A DNA stretch of 64,000 bases. Source: Tachypleus tridentatus (Eukaryota; Arthropoda; Merostomata; Xiphosura; Limulidae). The DNA lies in the NCBI RefSeq assembly GCF_004210375.1, contig NC_134833.1, forward strand, positions 46,246,782 to 46,310,781. Direction: 5' to 3'. Numbering within the stretch: the first letter of the stretch is position 1; each line of letters starts with the position of its first letter. A program made the translations under genes and the position numbers. Shown here in pieces: positions 37,401-49,400 of this stretch. Below the pieces are notes generated by a model. It saw only the letters and a program-made list of their open reading frames with translations. It made no database searches and was not told where the DNA came from.

Positions 37401-40400
37401 CTACTAGTCATGCTAGAAGTTTGTTTGTTTTTTTGAGAATTTCGCACAAAGCTACTCGAGGGCTATCTGTGCTAACCGTCCCTAATTTAGCAGTGTAAGA
37501 CTAGAGGGAAAGCAGCTAGTCATCACCACCCACCGCCAACTCTTGGGCTACTCTTTTATCAACGAATAGGGGGATTGACCGTCACATTATACACCCCCAC
37601 GGCTGGGAGGGCGAGCATGTTTAGCGCGACGCGGGCACGAACCCGCGACCCTCCATGCTAGAAGTATAGAACAATTTACTCGATAGAGTAAAAAATTATG
37701 GAAAATGAGAAATAAAAATATCAGCGCAATTTTATAACATCTGTACCTTTGTTACATTTAGTACATTTTCACCTTAGCGAAGTGCTGTGTAGTAATACTA
37801 AATAGTAATCACTCCCTTTTCAATTTAGTTTTGGACGTGAGATTGGATTATAGAATGTCACTTGAAAAAAAAAAATCTTTACGTTTACAGACAACTCCAT
37901 ATTTTGTTGAAAACGTCTGTTATTCACCACCAGGGTTTCAAAAAGTATTTCAGTATCACTTGATATTATTTGTGCTTCGTATACGAATAACTTGAAACGA
38001 TAAATTTCAGTTGTTTAATGAATAAAAATTTTAACCAACTTTTCAGAAAAATGCCTATATCTTATTAAACATTGTAAATTTTGTAATTTGAGAAGTAGTC
38101 TGTCGAGTAAAATTCGTATGCTACAAATAAAAAAAAAATGTGTATGGTCCGTCTAAATGAAAATTAGTCACTATGGAACTAGAGAGGTAAACCTGAAGTT
38201 ACATTATTGATTATTACCACAACGCTTAACTAAGTTTGAAACAAGTACAGCCGTAGAAAACAGAGAAAAAAGAAAAAGAGAATACATACCACACCCAGAC
38301 TGTGTTGCAGGTCCTTGTAACGTCTTAATGTTCACTATGAAGGGATCACTTTTACCCTGAACGTTTGTGGAGTAAAGTTTCACCACGTAAAACATCCAGG
38401 GTTAAGTCCGCCAACAAAAAATATTGGACTTTGGGTTGTAAAATTCGTCGCTAACTCATTTAGATCCTTATGAAAAACCTCTGCATAAAACTTTTGTCGA
38501 AGTCCACCATCATGACCTTCAACACACTCCATTGTTATCACGGTCTGAGTCAGATTGGTAAGAGTGCAATTTTCAAGTGGTTCTGGAAGTCCTTTGGAAA
38601 GTAAAGTAGAATCAATTATCAATTACTAAAAGCATCCTTGAGAAAGCATTATTGTTCAGTCAAATGATCAAACTTAAGAAACAAAAATTCTATGGAATTT
38701 TTATCTGTTATTGTCAGTTTAAACTTCAAATATATGAACTGAGTTGATGTTATATTCATGTTTTTCATTTGCGTAAACATGAACCTACGCTTATTGTGTT
38801 CTTGGTATACCCGTGTATGAAGAAACGCAAATTATTTTGAGTATATTAGCATATATGAACAAGGCAAAGTGATTTAATTAAGACTTGGTTACAAATGTCT
38901 AATTACTAACCACTAGCCTCCTTTATTCGCAATATTTTTTTCGTTCTCTACTGAGCAGAAAATATTGAAGACCATATCGAAAAGTGTTCCATTACTCATG
39001 CTATTGAAATGTAGATAAATAATGAAGTGAATTCCATTATTCAGTTTAAGATATCTTTGACTCAAATTGCTGTATGGCGTATTGATGAACCAATGTAAGC
39101 CTGTTTACAACAAGTCACATTGGAAACCAATGTACACCATTTAGCGGTTCGTATTAAAGAATATCTTATTCTAGTGTTTCAACAAAGTATGTAAAGAGAC
39201 ACCTTGAAATAAAGACTTTAGCATTTTCTTCTCCGCAGAAAATGAAAAAAAAAAACATTGCGAGTAAAGGAGACTGGTAATTAGACATCTGGATCGTTAT
39301 GGATAAAGCCTTCATTAATTAAGAACACATTTGGAACTAAGCCTTCATGACACCTCTTTCTCTTTTCCAATATCTTTAAAATGATAGGCATTCTCTGAAC
39401 TATAATAAGGAAACCAATTTCAAGTTAATAATACTTACTAAATATACTAGTTTAAGTTCGAAAATATAACCATGCTATGAGAAAATAATGCACATATTCT
39501 GTCCTGAGTCAATATGTTATTGTAACGTTAAATAAAACTCAAATTTGTCTCACATCAACATAACAGAAAGAAATAATTAAATAATTGTAGTCGTTGATCT
39601 TCTTGATAGAGGCTGGTCCATAACGGCTCTTTAGGTATTCTTTGATAGATTGTTTAAGCAGAAGACTTTCGAAACGTCGTCCTCTACACTTGTGTCTCCA
39701 CAACAGGCAGTTGCCGTCTATTCTACAAAGGTTTATCATGAATACTCTGCTTAAACAATCTATCAAAGAATTAAATAATTCATCGAATCAAAACATTTTC
39801 TCGTAGCTCTATTTTTGTAAGTATTCTTATCCTAACATCACTTGGTATAAATATTGATTCACTGTCTTTGCAAATACTTATGTAATAAGGAATCACAGTT
39901 GGTGCTGTAACAAACACAAAGTAATTGTTTTTAAATATTGTATCATAATGACAAATTGCGTTAACATTCGTTTATAGTTGCCAGGGGATATTATGAAAAC
40001 AGAGCACTGTTTTTACAAACGTCCGTATTATCTCCTTTGATGGTGCCGAGTATACTTTAGTAATTGTCATGAAATATGATGACTATAGAGTTGCTTGTTT
40101 TTTGGAATTACTCGTGTTACAACAACCCAATTGTTTTGCTGATGCTTGTTTTTTGGAATTACTCGTGTTACAACAACCCAATTGTTTTGCTGAAATTCGT
40201 ATAATGTTTTACATAAAGAAAGTCCTATTATTTGTATCATAAGATCATTCAATGCAGTGACTTTTTCGACAGTTGTCTCAATATATAGCACATACAGATC
40301 CACTTTTAGAAATATTAGTATCATAACAAACTTCATTTGGGGTGAAAATTGTTCAATATTTTTCGCAAGATATAGCATACACAGAAACATATTTTTGTAG

Positions 40401-43400
40401 TTACTCGTTCCTTGATATTTTATTTGGTGCTAAGATTAATCCATTTGTTGTCTTGAAATATAGTGAACACAGGACCGTGTTTTTGTAAGTGCCCATATGA
40501 TAACATCAAGTGATGTTGCTACTGTTTCACTAGTTGTTATGACGTTGTTAAGACTCCTTCACGAAGTATCATGCAATATTGTGAACACGGAGCTCAATTG
40601 TTGGAATAATAATATTATAAATAATTTAATTTGGTGTTGATGTTCCTTTACTAGTTGTAATGAAATAGGGTGAACATGGGGTCTTATTTCTTTCAAAACG
40701 TGTAAAATTACATTAGTTTCTGTTGAAATTTTCTATTAGTTTCCATGAATTAGAGCGAACATAGAATTCTTTTTTTGTAGATACTTGTATCATATTCTCA
40801 AACGATGCTGAGAGCTCTTTACTTGTTTTTAAAAATCAGTTTGTTTTGAGATTTCTAATCTAGTAGTTACAAAATACACAGACCGCAGAGTCCTCTTTCT
40901 ACAAACTTGTATCAGAACCGAGATGGTGTTTTGGTGTATTTATTAGTCGTCATAAGAATTTTGTGAATTTTCATCACTTTTTTTGTCAAATTTAATGAAC
41001 AGAGTATTAATTCTGTAAATAACTGAAAAATAACATCAGTTTACAATGATGTTTCTTCATTAGTTTTCATAAAATAAAATATACCTGATGCTTGTTTGTT
41101 TGTTTGTTTTTTGAATTTCGCACAATTGTTTTGTTTGTTTTTTGGAATTTCGCACAAAGCTACTTGAGGGCTATCTGTGCTAGCCGTCCCCAATTTAGCA
41201 GTGTAAGACTAGAGGAAAGGCAGCTAGTCATCACCACCCACCGCCAACTCTTGGGCTATTCTTTTACCAACGAATAGTGGGATTGACAGTCACAATATAA
41301 TGCCTCCACGGCTGAAAGGGCGAGCATGTTTGGCGCGACGGGGATGTGAACCCGCGACCCTTAGATTACAAGTCGCACGCCTTAACACGCTTGGCCATGC
41401 CGGGCCTTCAAGTCAGAAGATAGTGATTTTGTCATACAAGATGGAGACCTATTGGACTTAAGGTAATCTAAGTGCTACTTTGGCACTGATTTGAAGACGA
41501 AAGGCGGAAGACTTTCCGAACGTTGTCCTCTACACTTGTGTCTCCACAACATGCAGTTGCCGTCCATTCTAGAAAGTTTCATCATACTTTGTTTTTAGTT
41601 AAGCACAAAGCTATAGAATGGTTTATCTGTGTTTTATTCTCTACTGGTATTGAAACCCGATTTCTAGCGTGTAATTCCGTAGATTTACCGTTTTGTCATT
41701 TGGAGCATAGAATATCATGTTCCCAGTGGCACAGTGGTATGTCTGCTGGACACATACAGCAAGAAACTAGGCTTCAATACCGCGGTGAGCAGAGCACAGA
41801 TAGCCTTTTGTATAGCTTTGTGCTTAACACCAAACAACATCTTTGTAAGAGTATATATTATCACTTTATACTGTACAGAGAGAATTAAAGAGTAGCTATT
41901 ACACATTACAGGTAATATGTTCACTACTGTATATAAATGGCACCAATTTTGACAAATGGCGAAATTCAAAATATTTGATGTATTTATTTAAATTACCACA
42001 AACGTCGCCTGTAGTTCAAATATGTTGAATATCGAAGTTCAACAAAGGCTGCATAAAATTATCCAAATACATTCTACTACTGATTGACTGCATTCTTTTA
42101 AATTCACCTAAAGTTTATGCATATCTAAGAATTTCACTTAGTATATAATTAAACTCGTCAGAATCATAAAGAATAATTCTAATTACACAATATTATGCTT
42201 TTTACGGTATTATTTTAGTTTCATGAGTTAATTCATTAGAATGTATTGAAACATTTATTAAAGTATTGTTCATTAAACTTCTGGTGGTCAGTTAACGTAA
42301 TCTGGGAATCAATGTTGTGTTATTCATAAGTAGTATTAATGGCATAAATTAATGAACTTCATGCAACTTAAAAATACAAACATTGTATTTTTAGACATGA
42401 ATGCATTATTCATTCATTAAGTTTGGCAATTAAGCACTAGTAAAAGGAATAAAATCAATGAAACCTTTCTATTTCCTAAAGACTTCATAAAACTTTTAGG
42501 TTCGTAAGTATATTTATAAATAACGTTAACCAGTGTTCTGTATGACATAAAGTAGTGAAACGGCATGGTCATACAACAGAAATAACAGATGAAAAATTAT
42601 TCTTACCTGCAGCTACAATAGAGAAAACGCATGGTGTCATCTGAAGTCCAATACTATTCATTCCAGTGCAAATAAGAGTTCCAAAGTCTGATTCGAACTT
42701 GGGTACGTACGTGAGGATGCTAGATGGTCCAACTGTCTTGAAGTCCAATAAATTACGATTGTCAGCGGAGGAATTGAAAGTCCAGATGAAGGTCACGTTG
42801 TCTGGATCACTTTCCACGTTACAGGACACTTCGACAGGTTGATTTAGGGCACCAGTATATAATATCTTTTGATTAGGTTTGCAAATAGGTGAATCTAGTA
42901 TAATGATAATAATACTATGAAGGACGTACTACTGCCTAAGTACAAAATATTTTCTATTATATGATTGATTGAAACTTATTTAGAATAAATTCAAACTAAA
43001 AATTTTAGAATGTCGCGTTTTGATGTTTTTTTATTCTTCTTGAAGAAAGACTCTGACAGAAGTGCTTAAAATAATATGTTCCATTTCGTAAATAACACAA
43101 AATTTTGACGCCTCTTGTAAAGTCTATGTTTTTGAAGAATTGTCATGGGATAAGGATATATATTCACTTTAAGAACACGAATTCCAAGATTGTGAATGAC
43201 TATCTTTATTTTAAATAAGGCTTTATTTGCGGAATTTTCATATCATTCTACTTCTACTGAAAGCCACAACTTAAAGGAAATCGACGCTTTGTAAAGAAAA
43301 CTCATGACGTGTTTAATGGAGAGAATGGTGTATTGTCTGTGTGTGTTTTTCTTATAGCAAAGCCACAAAGGGCTATCTGCGCAGCCCACCAAGGGCAATC

Positions 43401-46400
43401 GAACCCCTGATTTTAGCGTTGTAAATCCGGAGACATACCGCTGTACAAGCGGGAGGCCGGTGTATTCTCTTTCCAATCAGTACCATAAAGAAAATACTAA
43501 ATCTTAGCACCTTATAATAATATCATACTGATATTTTAATATATATTCTATGCTCGCTATCACTAAATTCTACAAACACCAATTAAAACGTAACACACAA
43601 TCAATATTTTATCCACTTACTTATGCATAGCAAAATATAAAATGTTGTATCTACTACACAGAATCTTTTAGGTTTTTGCAATCAAGCAGTACTAAAGAAC
43701 ACTATAAATTATATTATTTGTTCATTGATGTCAGGTATGTATCCTTAACTATACAATGTTTTACTAATTCATGGTGACGAGAAACCCACTTGAAGTAAAA
43801 ATTTGTTCTGTGTGTTTTTCTTATAGCAAAGCCACATCGGGCTATCTGCTCAGCCCACCGAGGGGAATCAAACTCCTGATTTTAGCGTTGTAAATCCGGA
43901 GACATACCGCTGTACTAGTGGGAACAAAATTTATTCCAAATAAGTTTGGAATCAGGATGACCCAAGTAAGTCGAAATGTTTTTCTGTCATTTATTTTAAT
44001 TAAAGTTTTTAGAATAAATATTTTACTAATAGTAATGAGCCCCATATTATATACAAAAGTGCACAAATGGAATGATTTTAAACTTTTTTTGGTATAAGTT
44101 TTTAAACAACGGATCAAAATTTCTAAGAATAATATTACAACTTAATATGTTAATTGATAAATTACTTAAAGTACATTATGCTCTATTTGCTAAAAAATGT
44201 TATAATTTAATTCTCACGTTATTATTGAAATTGTCAACTATAATTTTTATTGCTTTTTTTTTGTTCCTCAAGACACAAAATAAAGCATGAAAAACAAAAC
44301 ACAGAAGCATTACCACGTGGTAATTAAATTTAATTCAACACTGAGTGTTCGAGAATGGCTCAGCATGGCCAGGTGAGTTAAGGCGTGCGACTCGTAATCT
44401 GAGGGTCGCGGGTTTGCATCCCTATCGCATCAAACATGCTCACCTTTTCAGCCGTGGGGGCGTTATAATGTTACGGTCAATCCCACTATTTGTTGGTAAA
44501 AGAGTAGCCCAAGAGGTGGCGGTGGGTGGTGATGACTAGCTGTCTATATCGTGTAACTTGTTGTTAAATTAATACTTGCGTTACAATTTACAAAGAAAGT
44601 ATCAAAAATTAATTAAATTCGGGATTTTGCGTATCATTTGTTTTTCTTTGTTTTGTTTTGAATTTCGCGCAAAGCTACACAAGGGATATCTGCACTAGCT
44701 GTCCCTAATTTAACAGTGTAAGACTAGAGGGAAGGCAGCTAATCATCACTACTCACCGCCAACTCTTGGTCTACTCTTTTACCAACGAATAGTGGGATTG
44801 ACCGTCACATTATAACGCCGCCACGGCTGAAAAGGGGAGCATGTTTGATGTGATGGCTATGCCGAGCCGTTCACTTCTCGAGGTGCCTCCCGCTAGTACA
44901 GTGGTATGTCTCCGGATTTACAACGCTAAAATTAGGGGTTCGATTCCCCTCGGTGGGCTGAGCAGATAGCCCTTTGTGGCTTTGCTATACGAAAAACACA
45001 CACACACACTCACGTCTCGAGGATACTTTTAATGTAGTCTTAGTCAAAATGTTTGCATTTTCTTCTTTATTGATGTTGGTTTTTATAAACATGGATTGGG
45101 CATAGCGTAATTACTTAATTGCTGACAAGGTAGTATAAGTAATTAGAGAAATACCCTTGACGCACGCGCTGATTATATACCTCAGGAAGGTGGGGCAGAG
45201 ACTAAGATATCATAGCTTTACGAGGTGTCATCAGAGTACAGATTACTAGCACGTTATGAAAGAGTATTGTTAGGTGTGAGTTCACAGTTCTACAAAGTGG
45301 AACCAAAGAGTGTTGATGCCATGACAGGCATAAATTGTTCATAAAGCATGCCATGCAGTAGATTCAGATAGAATGTTGCTAAACTGCCATGGTGATATCA
45401 TCACAGAGTGTCTTAAAATGTCATTAATGTATATATTTAAGCACATGTTCTAAATAGAACTATTATTTTAACAAATCAAACATTACAGCACTGTTAAATT
45501 TGTCAGTTTTTATCATACATCATTTGAACAAGGCAAATATTATAGTCAACTTACTTAATATAACTTACTTTGCATACTTTTACAGTTATCCGTTACTTTA
45601 TGTATAAAACACATCACTAATTCATAAATTCTAAAGTTTTTGCTTCTGTAATTAATCATACATTTTGCTCTTTCTCAATCTGGATAGTGTTAGAATTATA
45701 TTTAATGTACTGATGTAAGTAAAACAATCTGCTATTTTAAACGTAGCACTTTATAGTTTTCTCTTACACATGGTTTACAAAGATGAATAATATTCTATAG
45801 GCAGATAACGTTATTTAGATTTTATAGGTAGATGGTCTTAATGGACATATTGTGTGTGTTTTACAAATGTGTTACTATGAGTTGCATATTTATGTTTATA
45901 TTTTTCATTTACATGTGTTTCTATAGGAGGATAATCTTATTATAGGCAGATGATGTTGCAAAGTTAGCATAATTTATTTATTATTGATTAATGAATAATA
46001 TTTACATTACTTGCTAATGATAGCTCTTAAAAATCCTGAAAAGGGCGCTTATTTTCATGTCTGATTTTATAAATCTTTTTAGTTTAATATACTACTATTG
46101 TCGAGAGAAATTTCTGTCTCAATGCCATTAAGCTAACTATTTTACTACAACTAAGTGTAATAAATGAATGACTTACTGCTTAACTAGTCACTGTACTTTT
46201 GTAGAAATGTTTCAATTAGCAACAGTTACCATTTGTTTTAAGTATTATGCAAGTAAAATTAATAAAATTTGCAGTTTTAAAGTACAGTAATAACTGAACT
46301 TTTCTCCATATGTTAATCAAAACGTCTGTAACAATACATAGGTTCTATCTGTGGATAAATAATCCCACGGACACAATTCATTCTGATTTGTTGAGGCCTG

Positions 46401-49400
46401 GCATGGCCAAGCGCGTAAGGCGTGCGACTTGTAATCCGAGGGTCGCGGGTTCGCGTCCGCGTCGCGCTAAATATGCTCGCCCTCTCAGCCGTGGGGGTGT
46501 ATAATGTGACGGTCAATCCCACTATTCGTTGGTAAAAGAGTAGCCCAAGAGTTGGTGGTGGATGGTGATGACTAGCTGCCTTCCCTCTAGTCTTACACTG
46601 CTAAATTAGGGACGGCTAGCACAGATAGCCCTCGAGCAGCTTTGTGCGAAATTCCAAAACAAACAAACAAACAAACAATCTGATTTGTTGTTACATGCTC
46701 AACCTAAGGACAGTCAGTCTAATTAATTTCAAAACAGCTGATTTGACACCAAAAATAAAATACATTGAACATTATATTGAGAATTTCAACTTAATTTTTT
46801 AAATTGAAAATAATATACGTTTCTCACATCTATTACTTTATTTTCATAACACATTTACTATTTATCTTTACAGATCATACCAAAAACAAAAACGAAACTA
46901 AAGTTATGATGAATGCACATGTGTTTGACAAACCTGAAATTTTGTTTATACTCTAACAACCTTATTAGACAACACGAATAAATTGGTTTATAAACAACAA
47001 TGCATAATTATTGTAGTTTATAAAATCATTCAAAATTTAGACTGTGTCATTTGGTTTAAAATGTATTTTTTTCATAATAAAAGAGCAATTCAGTTTTACT
47101 TTAATATCTGCTTGAACACGTAAAATGTATGATATTTTATTATAAACTTGATTGATAACAGTTTGAACAGCGTTTGGTCAAACATTCAATGTCTACATAC
47201 TAATTATTATTTTAAACACTTCGTGTTACAACTTTACAAAATTAACATATTGAGAACACTGAAAACTACATGACAAGAAACGGTTCTGAGTTGACAAGTC
47301 TGTTTCACAAAATGCACAGAATATAAAAGTTAATAAATTAGTGATAAAAAACACTAAATGTACATCGAATAATTGGTTTGACATCTCAGTTAGCGTACAA
47401 TTATTCTACACTTTCTATTCAATTGCACTTCATAAACTAAATATATATTTTTGAAATAAATGTATGTCACAAAACTCATAAATTCTAAATAAAACCGATG
47501 ATTTACTGAAACAATACTTATTAACAATACTTGAATGTTAACATCTTAGTTTATTAGGATTAGCTTTTACACAATTTTTGTACATTATGCTCGTATTACT
47601 ATTAAGGTTAGAGTTTATGTTTTCCATTTGTGTAACATTACGTGTAAATGAACAACAAATTTATCAAATATATTTATGAATCAATGTTACAGTAAGATGT
47701 GATATATTATTCTAACATTATATTTTATTACTTTTTCAGTTACAATTTCTGATCAATTTCAAATCTAACAAAATTTGAACAATACACTTAAGTTATTGTA
47801 AATGTTAGAAGTCAGAAACATTTTCATCAGTAGAGATGGTATGAGCAATTATAGCTTTCTCATTTTCAGGATATGAAGATCCTGAAAAGCATCTTTACAT
47901 TTCATTTGTTTAAATAAAATTAATCTCTTCACTATCTTCAGGACGTGTCCTCATTTGATATATATTAAATCAATTCTGTATAAATCCAACGACCCATTGT
48001 TGTAATGTATGGGGTATATCTAAATGCTCATTCAAATAACCGCATAAATAAAACGCATTCTCATTAACAAAACGAACAGAATACCTACCAAAATGAGATG
48101 ATGATTGTATGATTGTTATATTTTGAAAACATTTATCACCTAGTATATAATCAGTAACTATGACTGTAAGTTGTATATTAATTTTATACATATATATATA
48201 ATCTAGAAGAAATTAACTCTATAGGAAATGACGCTAAAAAGTAAAATTCTGTGATCAATGCTTTGACCTTTGTTTGCTTGTCTCTTATTGTCAACGACTC
48301 CAAAGTGAGAAACAATCACATCTCTGTCAGAATACATAGTTTTAAATTGATCTAGACATTCTTCAATATTCATATACATCAACAGCATTAAGAAAGTTTG
48401 TTGCGCTAAAGAAAATATATAAATCTTAATAAATCAGGCAATAGTTCAATGGTTATATTTATTCTACATATAAAAAGCAAGAAACCTTTTATCAGTCGAA
48501 ACTGTAGAATTTACACCTTTCTATTTAAATACTCTATTAATCTGTCAATTTATTTGTTTTGTTAATACTCCTGATGTGTAATACAATTTTCCTAAATTAA
48601 GCGAGTCATCGTATATCATCATAACATTTTCAGGTATGCACTATTTAATTGTTATCAAAACTTCTAAACTAATGCATCTTTCGCGCATGCTGATGGTTTA
48701 ATAGACATGAACTGCGATATTACATATTTCGCAATATTCTTGTTTTCCATACTGGCACAATATTGATAATTTAATAACACACTCTTTCTCACTTCTAACA
48801 ATTATATTTAAAGAAATATTAAAAGGGTATTCATAAAATGTCTAGCTTTATGCTTATTTCAAAATATAAAAACAGCTACTGAAATGGAAAAATAAAATAG
48901 CATCTGAGGCAATCATTAAAATATCGGATACATTGTACTTATTTCACAATTTAAAAATGATAGTTTTATGCACGCTATACTCTAAAGCTATAACGCTAGA
49001 ATTTAGAGCTCTAACCTCACAACAATGGAATGCAGATAGCCCATTGTGAAAGGTTTCCTAAAAACAATAAATAGTTAAAAAAAAGAAACATGTCCCTGGG
49101 AAATAAATTTCAGTAAGTAAATCTAAAACTTAGTACAAAATAATATTACTTTCATGTATGTTGATAAACTTTTTGGAAACCTGGCTAAAACGAAGTGAAC
49201 ATATTTATTTTCCATTGAACACTGCCAAAGAAAACTTAAACTTTTCGGAAGATAGAGGCCAGCTAAAGATTGTATAGATTTGGTAATTGTCAGAGGTTGT
49301 AAATATTTCATAACAAGCTACATTCAGGAAAAATTAATCTTGAAATATCGAAATATAGAATGCATCCGTATTATTCATAATTATAAATAAATTAAAAACG

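Larger units (their letters stand above)
23237..38289. other. Intron 7 (15 kb): the main mobile-element depot
   Basis: Between the fibronectin and transmembrane exons. It holds a Penelope-like element, at least eight SINEs, a MITE, and a long-inverted-repeat DNA element with a nested Tc1-type transposon. Stretches at 26.1-27.8 kb and 36.3-37.4 kb are AT-rich with nothing recognised. At 29.0-30.6 kb there are faint coding-like fragments on either strand that I could not assign. Confidence 0.65.
38592..42606. other. Intron 6 (4 kb)
   Basis: Holds a palindrome (39637-39771), a highly diverged tandem array (39.88-41.09 kb), a SINE (41093-41407), a repeat related to the palindrome loop (41480-41590) and two family 3 SINEs head to head. 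About 38.6-39.6 kb and 41.9-42.6 kb show nothing else. Confidence 0.65.

Noticed and set aside
40067..40390. 107-codon minus-strand ORF
   Set aside because: Its internal peptide repeat simply reflects the 51-bp DNA duplication in a diverged tandem array.
41523..41969. Open frames of 121 and 84 codons
   Set aside because: Both run through the two head-to-head family 3 SINEs and the palindrome-related repeat.
46310..46522. Open frames of 64 and 69 codons
   Set aside because: Both translate the tRNA-like head and body of a SINE.
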